Of a DNA stretch of 64,000 bases, positions 8,395 through 19,140 are shown piece after piece (positions within the stretch are counted from its first letter, which is position 1; every line of letters begins with the position of its first letter). Location: assembly GCF_000478275.1 (NCBI RefSeq), contig NZ_ASJB01000086.1, positions 22,931 through 86,930 of the forward strand. The letters run 5' to 3'. A program made the position numbers and the translations under genes. The notes below the pieces were generated by a model. That model ran no database searches, was not told the origin of the DNA, and saw only the letters and a program-made list of their open reading frames with translations. Origin of the DNA: Amycolatopsis orientalis DSM 40040 = KCTC 9412 (GTDB taxonomy: Bacteria > Actinomycetota > Actinomycetes > Mycobacteriales > Pseudonocardiaceae).

Positions 8395-11300
8395 ATGAGC
8401 TCGACGGGAGTCTCGTCCCCGCCCGGAAAAGATGTCGGCACCGAAGACGGCGCCCGGCGCCGGTCGGTGAACCCGGAGCAGATCCGGGACGACCTGATCG
8501 ACGCCGCCGCGGCGTACGCCCCGGAGATCGGCGACCTGATCCGCCTGTACTACCGGCACATCCCGGCCGAAGAGATTCTCGGTGACGATCCGGTCGACCT
8601 CGTCGGCGCCGTCCGCTCGCATCTCCAGCTGGCGAAGGACCGGATGCCCGGCCGTCCCGCGGTGCGCCTGCTGAACCCCACCGGTCCCGAAGACGGCTGG
8701 ACGCGGGAAGCCACCGTCGTGCAGGTCGTCACGGACGACATGCCCTATCTCGTGGATTCCGTCGCGGCCGAGTTCGCCCGTGACGGCGTGCAGGTACAGC
8801 GCATCGTGCACCCGATCGTGGTGGTCAGCCGGGATCTGACCGGCGAGCTGCTGGCGGTCCACCCGGACGCCGACCCGGCCGAGCCGCCGTCGAATTCGGC
8901 CGCCGAGTCGTGGATGTACATCGAAATCGACCTGGTGACGGATCCGAACCGCGCCCGTGAGCTGGACAACCGGCTCTCGTCGGTGCTGGGCGATGTGCGC
9001 GAGGTCGTCGAGGACACCGACAAGATGGCGGAGACCGCGCGCCGTCTCGCTGACGAGCTGGACGAGAACCCGCCGCGGCTTTCCACGCACGAGGTCGCCG
9101 AGGGCGCCCGCCTGTTGCGCTGGCTCGCCGACGGCCACTTCACCTTCCTCGGTTACCGCCGCTACGAGCTGATCGACAATCCGCACCCCGAGAGCGACGA
9201 GCCCGCCTTGCGCGCGGTGCTCGCGACCGGGCTGGGTGTGCTGCGCCAGGACAGCCTCGCCGCGCGCAGCCTCACCGCCGGGCCCGACACGGCGGTGTCC
9301 GCGCTCGCGCCGACGCTGCTGGTGCTGACCCAGGCGAGCGCGCCGTCCACGGTGCACCGCCCGGTCTATCCGTACTACGTCGGCGTGAAAACCTTCGACG
9401 ACAACGGAAAAGTCACCGGCGAACACCGCTTCCTCGGCATGTTCACCACCACGGCGCTGCATGAGAACGTGCTGGACATTCCCGTGGTGTGCAACAGGGT
9501 TCGCGAGGTCATCCACCGCGCGGGCTTCCCGATGGAGTCCTTCTCCGGCCAGCGGATGCTCGAAGTTCTGCAGAACTGGCCGCGCGCGGACCTGTTCTCG
9601 GCCGACACCGATTCGCTGTACTCCACGACGACCGGCGCGATCACGTTGTCGGATCGCCGCCGGCTGCGCCTGTTCCTGCGCCGCGACCCGTACGGCCGCT
9701 TCTACTCCTGCCTCGTGTACCTCCCGCGCGACCGCTACACGACCCGTTCGCGGCTCGCGATGCAGGAGGTCCTGCTCGAAGAACTCGAAGGCACGCAACT
9801 GGAATACAGTGCGCGCATCGGGGAGACCGTGCTCGCGCAGGTGCACTTCATCGTGCACACCGATCCGTCGCAGCGGTCCGAGCCGGACACCCTGCGCATC
9901 CAGGAACGGCTCAACGAAGCCGTCCGCAGCTGGGACGACCGGATGGTCGAGGCGATCCTCGCCGAGCGCCGCGAGCGTGCCGGGGACAGCGGCGTCGCGA
10001 TCGGCCTGCTGGGCGAGGAGTCCGCGGGCGAGCAGGGGCAGCGGTTCGCCGCGGTGTTCCCCGAGGGCTACAAGGAGGACTTCAGCGCGCTCGAAGCGCT
10101 CGCGGACCTCCGCGCCCTGGAGTCGCTGACCGACGAGGGCGACCTGTCGATGTCGTTCTACCTGCCCGCCGACGCCGAGGCGGGGGAGCGGCGCTTCAAG
10201 CTGTACCTGCGCGGCGAGGGCGTCACCCTTTCGCAGGTGCTGCCGGTCCTGCAGCGGATGGGCGTGGAGGTCGTCGACGAACGGCCCTACGAACTGCGCC
10301 GTGAGGACGGCGGCCGGTCGTGGATCTACGACTTCGGACTGCGGATCGACCCGCAGGTCCTCGACCACGCCGACACCGACCTGCGCGTCCGCTTCCAGGA
10401 CGCCTTCCACGCCGCCTGGCGCGGCGACTGCGAGGTCGACGGCTTCAACGGACTCGTCCTGCGTGCCGGACTCACCTGGCGCCAGGCGGCCATCCTGCGG
10501 GCCTATTCGCGGTATCTGCGCCAGACGAAGATCCCGTTCTCGCAGGAGTACATCGAGAACACCGTCCTCGCGCACACCGACATCGCCACCGCGCTGGTGC
10601 GGTTGTTCGAGACCCGGTTCGACCTCTCGATCGGCGACGAGGCCCGCGTTTCGCAGGCCGAACAGCTCACCGCCGAGATCGGCAAGCTGGTCGACGAGGT
10701 GACCAGCCTCGACGAGGACCGGATCCTGCGGCGGCTGATGGCGGTCATCCTCGCCACGCTGCGCACGAACTACCACGTCACCGACGAGGACGGGAAGCCC
10801 CGGCAGTACCTGGCGCTCAAGCTCGACCCGAGCGCGGTGCCGGAACTGCCCGAGCCGCGGCCGAAGTACGAGATCTTCGTGTACTCGCCGCGGGTCGAGG
10901 GTGTGCACCTGCGCTTCGGCGACGTCGCCCGCGGTGGCCTGCGGTGGTCCGACCGCCGGGAGGACTTCCGCACCGAGATCCTCGGCCTGGTCAAGGCACA
11001 GGCCGTCAAGAACGCGGTCATCGTGCCTGTCGGCGCGAAGGGCGGCTTCGTCGTGAAGCGCCCGCCGTCGCCGACCGGCGACCCCGGCCTGGACCGCGAC
11101 GCCCAGACCAATGAGGGCATCGCCTGCTACCGGATGTTCATCTCCGGCCTGCTGGACATCACCGACAACCGTGTCGAGGGCAAGACCGTCCCGGCGCCGA
11201 ACGTCGTCCGCCACGACGGCGACGACAGCTACCTCGTGGTCGCGGCGGACAAGGGCACCGCGAAGTTCTCCGACATCGCGAACGAGGTCTCGGCGAACTA

Positions 11301-13368
11301 CGGGTTCTGGCTGGGCGACGCGTTCGCCTCCGGCGGCTCGGTCGGCTACGACCACAAGGCCATGGGCATCACCGCGAAGGGTGCCTGGGAGAGCGTCAAG
11401 CGCCACTTCCGCGAGCTGGGCAAGGACACCCAGACCGAGGACTTCACCGTCGTCGGCATCGGCGACATGATGGGCGACGTCTTCGGCAACGGGATGCTGC
11501 TCTCGGAGCACATCCGGCTGGTGGCCGCCTTCAACCACCTGCACATCTTCCTCGACCCGAACCCCGACTCGGCGACCTCGTTCGCCGAGCGCCGCAGGCT
11601 GTTCGACCTGCCGCGTTCGTCGTGGGAGGACTACGACCGCTCGCTGATCAGCGAGGGCGGCGGCATCTATTCGCGGTCGGCGAAGACGATCCCGATCAGC
11701 CCGCAGGTCCGCGAGGCGCTCGGGCTCGGCGAGGACGTCACGAAGCTGGCGCCGAACGACCTCATGCAGGCGATCCTGCTCGCGCCGGTCGAGTTGCTGT
11801 GGAACGGCGGCATCGGCACCTACGTCAAGGCCGAGAACGAGACCCACGCCGACGCGGGCGACAAGGCCAACGACGCCTTGCGCGTCAACGGGAACCAGCT
11901 GCGCGTAAAGGTCGTCGGCGAGGGCGGGAACCTGGGCCTGACCCAGCTGGGCCGGATCGAGTTCTCCCGTGCGGGCGGCAAGATCAACACCGACGCGCTC
12001 GACAACTCCGCGGGCGTCGACTGCTCCGACCACGAGGTCAACATCAAGATCCTGCTGGACCACCTGGTCTCGACCGGATCGCTGGGCGCGGAGCAGCGCA
12101 ACGAACTGCTGGAGCAGATGACCGACGAGGTCGGCGAGCTGGTGCTGGCCGACAACTACCGGCAGAACGCCGTGCTCGGCGTCAGCCGGGCCCACGCCGG
12201 GCCGATGGTCTCGGTGCACCAGCGGCTCGTCGCGGCGCTGGTCGCGAAGGGCGCCTTCGACCGCAAGCTCGAAGCCCTGCCGAGTTCGGCGGAGTTCCGC
12301 GCGCTGGAGAAGGCGGGCGAAGGCCTGACGTCGCCGGAGCTGGCGACGCTGCTCGCGCACGTCAAGCTCGACCTCAAGGACGAGTTGCTGGCGAGCGAGC
12401 TGCCGGACTCCGAGGTGTTCTCGCGCCGTCTGCCCGAGTACTTCCCGAAGCCGCTTCGCGAGCAGTTCGGCGAAGCGATCTTCCAGCACCCGCTGAAGCG
12501 CGAGATCATCACCACGATGGTGGCCAACGAGGTCGTCGACGGTGCCGGGATCTCCTACGTCTTCCGGCTGATGGAGGAGATGAACGCGACCGCGACCGAC
12601 GCCGTCCGCGCGTACGCCGTGGTCACCCACGTGTACGACCTGCCCTCGCTGTGGGCGCAGATCGACGCGCTGGACAACGTCGTGCCCACCGAGGTCGCGG
12701 ACGAGATGATGCTGGAGACCCGCAGGCTGCTCGACCGGGCCGCCCGCTGGTTCCTCACCAACCGGCCGCAGCCGCTGGCCCCGCTCGCCGAGATCAACCG
12801 GTTCGGCCGGGTCGTCGGCGAACTGGCCCCGCGGGCGCATGAACTGCTCCGTGGTGTCGAGTGCGCGTCGGTCGACGCGAACACCGAGCGGCTGATCGAC
12901 AAGGGCGTCCCGGCGGAGCTGGCCCAGCGGGTGGCGCTCCTGCTGCACACCTTCGGCCTCCTGGACATCACCGACGTGGCGGAGATGGCCGAACAGCAGG
13001 CGGGCATCGACGCGGTGCACACCCCGGCGGAGACCGCGGGCCTCTACTACGCGCTCTCCGATCACCTCGGCATCGACAAGATGCTGACGTCGATCAGCGG
13101 TCTCGAACGCGGCAACCGCTGGCACGCGCTCGCGCGGCTTGCCCTGCGGGACGACGTGTACGGTTCGCTGCGGACGATCACGCTGGACGCCTTGCGGCAC
13201 AGCGATTCCGGTACCGATCCGGATGAGAAGATCGCCCACTGGGAGAAGACGAACGCCTCGCGGCTGCAGCGGGCCCGCGTCGCGCTGGACGAGATCAGCC
13301 AGTTCGGCAAGCTCGATCTGGCGACGCTGTCGGTCGCGGCGAGGCAGATCCGGAGCACGGTGAGGTAG
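8395..13368 (+). CDS. gdh: NAD-specific glutamate dehydrogenase, large (180-kDa) class
   Basis: The protein of about 1657 residues matches the large bacterial GDH class (EC 1.4.1.2, oxidative deamination of glutamate to 2-oxoglutarate). A long N-terminal regulatory region (VTDDMPYLVDSVAAEF, RLLRWLADGHFTFLGYRRYE) precedes the catalytic core, which holds LRWSDRREDFRTEILGLVKAQ, the lysine-bearing VPVGAKGGFVVKRP and the nucleotide-binding region VVGIGDMMGDVFGNGML. The frame is open from 8296, but the ATG at 8395 has a GGAGAG site 9 nt upstream and gives the usual family N-terminus. The stop overlaps the start of the next gene by one base, so translational coupling is likely. Mycobacterial homologues are controlled by the GarA FHA protein; that control here is inferred. 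Confidence 0.96.
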   Translation: MSSTGVSSPPGKDVGTEDGARRRSVNPEQIRDDLIDAAAAYAPEIGDLIRLYYRHIPAEEILGDDPVDLVGAVRSHLQLAKDRMPGRPAVRLLNPTGPEDGWTREATVVQVVTDDMPYLVDSVAAEFARDGVQVQRIVHPIVVVSRDLTGELLAVHPDADPAEPPSNSAAESWMYIEIDLVTDPNRARELDNRLSSVLGDVREVVEDTDKMAETARRLADELDENPPRLSTHEVAEGARLLRWLADGHFTFLGYRRYELIDNPHPESDEPALRAVLATGLGVLRQDSLAARSLTAGPDTAVSALAPTLLVLTQASAPSTVHRPVYPYYVGVKTFDDNGKVTGEHRFLGMFTTTALHENVLDIPVVCNRVREVIHRAGFPMESFSGQRMLEVLQNWPRADLFSADTDSLYSTTTGAITLSDRRRLRLFLRRDPYGRFYSCLVYLPRDRYTTRSRLAMQEVLLEELEGTQLEYSARIGETVLAQVHFIVHTDPSQRSEPDTLRIQERLNEAVRSWDDRMVEAILAERRERAGDSGVAIGLLGEESAGEQGQRFAAVFPEGYKEDFSALEALADLRALESLTDEGDLSMSFYLPADAEAGERRFKLYLRGEGVTLSQVLPVLQRMGVEVVDERPYELRREDGGRSWIYDFGLRIDPQVLDHADTDLRVRFQDAFHAAWRGDCEVDGFNGLVLRAGLTWRQAAILRAYSRYLRQTKIPFSQEYIENTVLAHTDIATALVRLFETRFDLSIGDEARVSQAEQLTAEIGKLVDEVTSLDEDRILRRLMAVILATLRTNYHVTDEDGKPRQYLALKLDPSAVPELPEPRPKYEIFVYSPRVEGVHLRFGDVARGGLRWSDRREDFRTEILGLVKAQAVKNAVIVPVGAKGGFVVKRPPSPTGDPGLDRDAQTNEGIACYRMFISGLLDITDNRVEGKTVPAPNVVRHDGDDSYLVVAADKGTAKFSDIANEVSANYGFWLGDAFASGGSVGYDHKAMGITAKGAWESVKRHFRELGKDTQTEDFTVVGIGDMMGDVFGNGMLLSEHIRLVAAFNHLHIFLDPNPDSATSFAERRRLFDLPRSSWEDYDRSLISEGGGIYSRSAKTIPISPQVREALGLGEDVTKLAPNDLMQAILLAPVELLWNGGIGTYVKAENETHADAGDKANDALRVNGNQLRVKVVGEGGNLGLTQLGRIEFSRAGGKINTDALDNSAGVDCSDHEVNIKILLDHLVSTGSLGAEQRNELLEQMTDEVGELVLADNYRQNAVLGVSRAHAGPMVSVHQRLVAALVAKGAFDRKLEALPSSAEFRALEKAGEGLTSPELATLLAHVKLDLKDELLASELPDSEVFSRRLPEYFPKPLREQFGEAIFQHPLKREIITTMVANEVVDGAGISYVFRLMEEMNATATDAVRAYAVVTHVYDLPSLWAQIDALDNVVPTEVADEMMLETRRLLDRAARWFLTNRPQPLAPLAEINRFGRVVGELAPRAHELLRGVECASVDANTERLIDKGVPAELAQRVALLLHTFGLLDITDVAEMAEQQAGIDAVHTPAETAGLYYALSDHLGIDKMLTSISGLERGNRWHALARLALRDDVYGSLRTITLDALRHSDSGTDPDEKIAHWEKTNASRLQRARVALDEISQFGKLDLATLSVAARQIRSTVR

Positions 13369-13787
13369 TGAGCTACATTTCCCTGATCCGGCCGCGCTGG
13401 TCGGATATGGATGTCTACGGGCATGTCAACCACGCGAACATGGTGACCCTGCTCGAAGAAGCCCGGATCCCGCTGCTGTTCGGGGACGCGGTCCGGGCGG
13501 GGCTCACCGAACTGCCCAAGGGCATCGTGGTGGTGAAGCTGGCCGTCCATTACCGTTCGCCGATCGTGGTGTCCGACCAGGACATCCGGGTGGAGATCTC
13601 GTTGAAGGACCTGAAGAACGCCAGCTTCACCCTCGGCTACAAGGTGCACAACGGGCCCGCCGAGGCCGACAAGGTCGCGGTCACCGCGGAGACGGTGCTC
13701 GCGCCGTTCGACACGGCGTCGGAGCGGCCGCGGCGGCTGACCGAGGACGAACGCGCCTTCCTGGAGAAGGGGTTCGCGGATGCCTGA
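13368..13787 (+). CDS. Acyl-CoA thioesterase, hotdog fold (4HBT/YbgC-like)
   Basis: This 139-residue hotdog protein has the YbgC/FadM-type motif RPRWSDMDVYGHVNHANMV, where the aspartate is the presumed catalytic residue, followed by LLEEARIPLL. It belongs to the 4HBT family of small acyl-CoA thioesterases; the acyl substrate is not evident. The GTG start shares one base with the gdh stop, and the end overlaps the next gene by 8 bp. The same thioesterase follows gdh in mycobacteria (Rv2475c), which supports a conserved operon. Confidence 0.9.
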   Translation: MSYISLIRPRWSDMDVYGHVNHANMVTLLEEARIPLLFGDAVRAGLTELPKGIVVVKLAVHYRSPIVVSDQDIRVEISLKDLKNASFTLGYKVHNGPAEADKVAVTAETVLAPFDTASERPRRLTEDERAFLEKGFADA

Positions 13788-14415
13788 GCTCTTCATCCCG
13801 GACGCGGGCGACCGCGAAACGCTCGGCGCGTTCGTGGCCAGGGCGGTCCGGCTCGACCAGAACACGCTGGTGCGGCTGCGTCAGCGTGGTGACGGCGTCG
13901 TGGAGGCGTGGAGCGCGACCCCGTTCGAAGTCCTCGCCACCAGGGCCGTCGCGGGCGACATCACGCCTTCCGACATCACGGTGTCCGGGAACGAGCTGCT
14001 CGCCGCGCTGACCGTGGCCGGTGGCGAGCGCATGGACCCGGGCCCGGCCCGGGATCTGATGTGGCATTCGGAGCTGCCCGCCCCGGGGCGCTGGCAGCTG
14101 GTGGACGAACTCCCGGCGACGGTGATCTCGGAGCTGGCCGATCGCGGGGTGGCGCTCGCCCGCGACAACGTCGGTCCGCACGGCAACCCGCCCGCGTCGT
14201 TGATGGACCAGGCGGTGCTCACCGTCACCGGCGGTGAGCTGGAGATCAAGGTCCAGATGCGGTGCCTGTTCGCGTTGTCCGGGATGGGGTTCCTCGACTC
14301 GTCGATCAGCGACGACGTCGTCCGCGTGACCGCGACGGACTCGTGGATGCGCATCGACGCCCGCTACGGCGCCGTCCTCAAGCGCCGTCACGCGCTCCTG
14401 CCCCTGCTGTTCTGA
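13780..14415 (+). CDS. Conserved actinobacterial hypothetical protein (Rv2474c-like by position)
   Basis: The 211-residue protein has no recognised motif. It has no signal peptide or membrane segment and is rich in hydrophobic beta-type stretches (VLTVTGGELEIKVQMRCLF, VRVTATDSWMRIDARYGAVL). It overlaps the thioesterase gene by 8 bp, so the two are translated from one message. By order it corresponds to the protein following the thioesterase in mycobacteria. Function is unknown. Confidence 0.82.
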   Translation: MPELFIPDAGDRETLGAFVARAVRLDQNTLVRLRQRGDGVVEAWSATPFEVLATRAVAGDITPSDITVSGNELLAALTVAGGERMDPGPARDLMWHSELPAPGRWQLVDELPATVISELADRGVALARDNVGPHGNPPASLMDQAVLTVTGGELEIKVQMRCLFALSGMGFLDSSISDDVVRVTATDSWMRIDARYGAVLKRRHALLPLLF

Positions 14416-14478
14416 CGGGTTTCTTACCGCCGCGCGCCGCGGGTGGCTTCCGGCCGCCCGCGGTGTCAGGCTGTCCCC

Positions 14479-14781
14479 ATGAGCGACAGGGACCCTGGTG
14501 ACACCGGCAAGGACGGGGAGGACCCGACCGCGGATTTCCTCGCCGAGGTCCGGCCGGAGGAGACCCCCTGGCGGACCGAGCGGCCGCCGGGTGAGGAGGC
14601 GCCGGAACGCGCCGAACGCCCGGAGAAGTGGGGCCGGGCCAAGGCCGCCGGCCGGGCCGCCGCGCAGGCCGCGCCCTATGTCCAGGCCGCCGCACTGGCC
14701 ACCTGGATCGTCTCGGGCACCCTCGACGACTCCGGCTCTGACTCCGGCTTCGGCGACATGGGCTCTTCCGGCGACGCCTGA
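14479..14781 (+). CDS. Small hypothetical protein with charged N-terminus and one hydrophobic helix
   Basis: The product is a 100-residue protein starting MSDRDPGDTGKDGEDP. The first 55 residues are strongly charged, followed by an Ala-rich helix with a possible membrane-active stretch (APYVQAAALATWIVSGTL) and a Ser/Asp/Gly tail. Start ATG 14479 is chosen because the residues before it are out of character. No ribosome-binding site is strong. Third-position G/C bias supports coding. It is followed directly by a large palindrome, as a last gene of a unit would be. Function is unknown. Confidence 0.6.
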   Translation: MSDRDPGDTGKDGEDPTADFLAEVRPEETPWRTERPPGEEAPERAERPEKWGRAKAAGRAAAQAAPYVQAAALATWIVSGTLDDSGSDSGFGDMGSSGDA

Positions 14782-14784
14782 CCC

Positions 14785-14857
14785 CCCTCGCATTTCGTCC
14801 TCTGGATGCGGTAGTTGGCGATACGAACTACCGCATCCAGAGGACGAAATGCGAGGG
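14785..14857. repeat. Perfect 32-bp inverted repeat, family P2 (probable bidirectional terminator)
   Basis: Arms 14785-14816 and 14826-14857 are exact reverse complements around a 9-nt loop. The core GCATTTCGTCCTCTGGATGC recurs at 36316-36368. It fills almost the whole gap between two convergent genes (stops at 14781 and 14869), as expected for a shared terminator. Confidence 0.85.
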
Positions 14858-14868
14858 AAAAAGGGGGA

Positions 14869-15510
14869 TCAGAGTTTTGAGCGCATGGTCTTCATGCGTT
14901 CGATCTCGGCGGACTGGCCGGTGATGACCTCCTGCGCCATCTCCTGCGCCTTGATCTCCACGCCCTTGCCGAGCTGGGCTTCGGCCATGGTCAGCGCGCC
15001 CTGGTGATGCGCGATCATCAGGTCGAGGAACAGCTTCTCGAACGCCGTGCCGGAAGCCGCGCGCAGATCGGCCAGCTGGGCCTCCGTCGCCATCCCCGGC
15101 ATGAGGGCGTGGTCGTGGTGACCCCCGTGCCCGTCGTGCCCCTGGCCCGGCACCGGCTTGCCCCGGTCGGAGAGCCACGTCTTCATCATCTTGATCTCGC
15201 CGTCCTGGGCGACCGAGATCCGGCCGGCGATCGCCCGGATCTGCTCGTTCGCGGTCTTGCCCGGCACCAGGTCGGTCATCACCTTCGCCTGCTCGTGATG
15301 GGGGATCATCATGGTGATGTACTCGACGTCCGCCTCGTTGGGCTGATCGCGGTTCACCGGACCGGGGGCGCTCGTGCCCGCCTGCTCACCCGGCTTCCCG
15401 GGGACGATCAGCGGAGCGCTGGACGCGGGCGCGGCGGGGGTTTCCTCGCCGGTGCAGCCCGAGACGAGGAACGCGGCGACGAAGAGTGCCGCTGTCAAAC
15501 TCTTTTTCAT
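14869..15510 (-). CDS. DUF305 secreted lipoprotein
   Basis: This 213-residue protein has a classic lipoprotein signal (MKKSLTAALFVAAFLVSGC, with the lipobox cysteine at about residue 19). Two DUF305 histidine motifs follow, MMIPHHEQAKVM and MIAHHQGALTMA, with a His/Gly-rich insert (GQGHDGHGGHHDH) between them. DUF305 proteins are four-helix ferritin-like folds often linked to copper or other metals; the His clusters support metal binding but do not prove it. The start at 15510 has a GGAGG site 9 nt upstream. It is divergent from an LVIVD-repeat gene 87 bp away; shared regulation is likely. Confidence 0.92.
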   Translation of the reverse strand: MKKSLTAALFVAAFLVSGCTGEETPAAPASSAPLIVPGKPGEQAGTSAPGPVNRDQPNEADVEYITMMIPHHEQAKVMTDLVPGKTANEQIRAIAGRISVAQDGEIKMMKTWLSDRGKPVPGQGHDGHGGHHDHALMPGMATEAQLADLRAASGTAFEKLFLDLMIAHHQGALTMAEAQLGKGVEIKAQEMAQEVITGQSAEIERMKTMRSKL

Positions 15511-15597
15511 CCCGGGAGATCCTCCATTGGTCGGTATCTGCTGAGCCTAAATAAGGAATAAGGTGCGCGTAAAGCTGGGTGGAAGGAGAGTCATATC

Positions 15598-17049
<1,452 letters not shown>

Positions 17050-17080
17050 TCTCCCAGCGCGCCCTTGGGGTTCAGAGGTG

Positions 17081-17165
17081 GGGGCTGAAGGGGCCCTTCG
17101 CCTCATCTCACGCGGCGAAGGGCGCTTTCCCCGCATGTGATGCGGGGAAAGCGCCCTTCAGCCCC
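17081..17165. repeat. Three-stem palindrome (cruciform-like), family P3
   Basis: Outer arms 17081-17092 and 17154-17165 (GGGGCTGAAGGG and its complement) enclose two adjacent perfect hairpins: 17093-17102 with 17114-17123, and 17124-17135 with 17141-17152. Together they could fold as a three-way junction. A relative with a single long 24-bp stem lies at 28999-29083. It occupies the gap between convergent stops (17049 and 17175). Confidence 0.8.
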
Positions 17166-17174
17166 GAGTCACGC

Positions 17175-18725
17175 TCAGACGAGCCAAGCGGCCGCGTCCG
17201 GCGGCAGTTTCCCGTTCACCAGCGGAACGCTGGAGAGCAGCACCTCACCCGGCGGCAGCGCGATCGGGCTCGCCGACGTGTTCAGCGCGCAGATCAGCCC
17301 GCCTCGCCGCCGGAACGCGAAACAGCCGGCCGGTGCGCCGTACCATTCGAGGTCGTCACCGCGGAAGGCCTGGTGCGACTTCCGGAGCTCGATCGCCTGC
17401 CGGTACAGCGAAAGCGTCGACGCGGGATCCTCCAGCTGGGCTTCCACGGTCACCGACGCCCACGAGGCGGGCATGGGCAGCCAGGTGCGCGGATTGCGCG
17501 AGAAACCGAACGGCGGCAGGTCGCCTTCCCACGGCAGCGGCACCCGCGCCGCGTCCCGGCCGAATTCGGCGCCGGAGGTCTTGGCGCGCGGGTCGGCGAG
17601 CGCCTCGGGCGGGAGGTCGACGTTGCCGAGCCCCAGTTCTTCGCCGTTGTACAGATAGATCGTCCCGGGCAGCGCGAGTTCGACGAGCGCCATCGCCCGC
17701 GCCCGCCGCACGCCCCGCTCACCCCCGCCGTACCGGCTGACCTGCCGCCAGACGTCGTGGTTGCTCAACGTCCAGGTGGCGGACGCCCCGGCGGACTTCG
17801 GCACCGCCAGGGACCGCTCGATGGCCGTCCGCAGCGCGTCCGCGTCGAAATGCGTGAGGACGAGCCGGAAGTTGAACGCCAGATGCAGTTCGTCCGGCCG
17901 CAGATACCGCGCGAGGCGTTCCTCGTCGGTCACCCAGATCTCGCCGACGGCCATGGTGCCCGGGTACTCGTCGAGGACCTTGCGGATCATCTGGTGGATC
18001 TCGTGGACCCGGTCGTGGTCGAACCGAGGGTCGTAGAAGTCGCTTGGGCCGATCGGGTTCACCCGGGGGTCCATGTCCGGCAGGCCCGGCGGTTTCGCCA
18101 TGCCGTGCGCGACGTCGATGCGGAAACCGTCCACGCCGTGGTCCAGCCAGAAACGCAGGGTCCGCTCCAGATCGGCGGCGACCTCGTGGTTGGTCCAGTT
18201 CAGGTCGGGCTGCTGCGGCGAGAACAGGTGCAGGTACCACTGGCCGTCCGGCACCCGGGTCCACGCCGGGCCGCCGAACGCGCTGAGCCAGTTGTTCGGC
18301 GGCTGGTCGCCGCGCGGGCCGAGCCCGTCACGGAAGATGTAGCGATCCCGCTCCGGGCTGCCCGGCGGCGCCGCCATCGCCGATTTGAACCAGGCGTGGG
18401 TGTTGCTGGTGTGGTTGGGGACGACGTCGACGGTGACCTTGATGCCGCGTTTGTGCGCCTCGGTCAGCAGGACGTCGAAATCCCCGAGGGTCCCGAACAT
18501 CGGGTCGACGTCGCGCGGGTCGGCGATGTCGTACCCGTGGTCGGCCATGGGGGAGCGGTAGAACGGCGTCAGCCACAGCGCGTCGACCCCGAGCAGCTCC
18601 AGGTACCCGAGCTTGCCGCGGATGCCTTCGAGGTCACCGACGCCGTCCCCGTCGGAATCGGCGAACGAGCGCACGTAGACCTGGTAGAAGACCGCCTGCT
18701 CCCACCAGGCCGCGCCCCCTGCCAT
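17175..18725 (-). CDS. Glycoside hydrolase family 13 alpha-glucosidase
   Basis: The 516-residue cytoplasmic GH13 enzyme has region I (DVVPNHTS), region II with the nucleophile aspartate (DGFRIDVAHG), region III with the acid/base glutamate (AVGEIWVTDEE) and region IV (TLSNHDVWR). WWEQAVFYQVYVRSFADSDG is the standard start of oligo-1,6-/alpha-glucosidases, which release glucose from short maltodextrins or isomaltose. ATG 18725 is preferred to upstream alternatives because MAGGAAWWEQ begins at the conserved domain and its first base is the last base of the globin stop codon (TGATG). The globin plus alpha-glucosidase pair is also adjacent in mycobacteria (Rv2470, Rv2471). Confidence 0.94.
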   Translation of the reverse strand: MAGGAAWWEQAVFYQVYVRSFADSDGDGVGDLEGIRGKLGYLELLGVDALWLTPFYRSPMADHGYDIADPRDVDPMFGTLGDFDVLLTEAHKRGIKVTVDVVPNHTSNTHAWFKSAMAAPPGSPERDRYIFRDGLGPRGDQPPNNWLSAFGGPAWTRVPDGQWYLHLFSPQQPDLNWTNHEVAADLERTLRFWLDHGVDGFRIDVAHGMAKPPGLPDMDPRVNPIGPSDFYDPRFDHDRVHEIHQMIRKVLDEYPGTMAVGEIWVTDEERLARYLRPDELHLAFNFRLVLTHFDADALRTAIERSLAVPKSAGASATWTLSNHDVWRQVSRYGGGERGVRRARAMALVELALPGTIYLYNGEELGLGNVDLPPEALADPRAKTSGAEFGRDAARVPLPWEGDLPPFGFSRNPRTWLPMPASWASVTVEAQLEDPASTLSLYRQAIELRKSHQAFRGDDLEWYGAPAGCFAFRRRGGLICALNTSASPIALPPGEVLLSSVPLVNGKLPPDAAAWLV

Positions 18726-19114
18726 CACACGAAGCTGTTCATCATGCTGTGGGCGGCCATTTCGAGATACGCCCACAGCTGCGAGCGGTAGGGCTCCTCG
18801 ATGTTCTCCTCGTCGACGGCGATCTTGATGCAGCGCAGCCAGGCGTCGCGTTCGATCGGGCCGATCTTGAACGGCGCGTGCCGCATCCGCAGCCGCGGGT
18901 GGCCGCGCTGGTCCGAGTAGGTGTGCGGGCCGCCCCAGTACTGCATGAGGAACAGCCGGAAACGCTCCTCGGCCGGGCCGAGGTCCTCCTCGGGATACAG
19001 CGGCCGAAGCACCTCGTCGACCGCCACTTCGGCGTAGAACCGCGCGACGATCCGGGTGAACACCGGTTCACCGCCGATCGCCTCGTACAAGGTCGTGGGG
19101 TCTGGTTCGCTCAC
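18725..19114 (-). CDS. glbO: Group II truncated haemoglobin (trHbO)
   Basis: This 129-residue globin (M. tuberculosis GlbO is 128) starts at GTG 19114, 8 nt after a GGAG site; GTG 19120 is possible. Visible haem-pocket elements are the B10 tyrosine in RFYAEV, the CD-loop tyrosine in QYWGGPHTYS, the proximal histidine in LRMRHAPF and the G8 tryptophan in ERDAWLRC. The C-terminus EMAAHSMMNS is typical. Such proteins bind O2 and NO and are credited with redox or peroxide roles. The TGATG junction couples it to the downstream GH13 gene. Confidence 0.96.
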   Translation of the reverse strand: MSEPDPTTLYEAIGGEPVFTRIVARFYAEVAVDEVLRPLYPEEDLGPAEERFRLFLMQYWGGPHTYSDQRGHPRLRMRHAPFKIGPIERDAWLRCIKIAVDEENIEEPYRSQLWAYLEMAAHSMMNSFV

Positions 19115-19140
19115 GGACACAGCTCCATTCTGCCCTTGCC

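Noticed and set aside
8365..13239. 1624-residue - strand frame opposite gdh
   Set aside because: A mirror of the gdh coding frame; low-complexity Arg/Asp/Val content and no start signal.
13681..14793. 370-residue - strand frame opposite the conserved hypothetical
   Set aside because: Antisense shadow across two genes and a palindrome, with no start signal.
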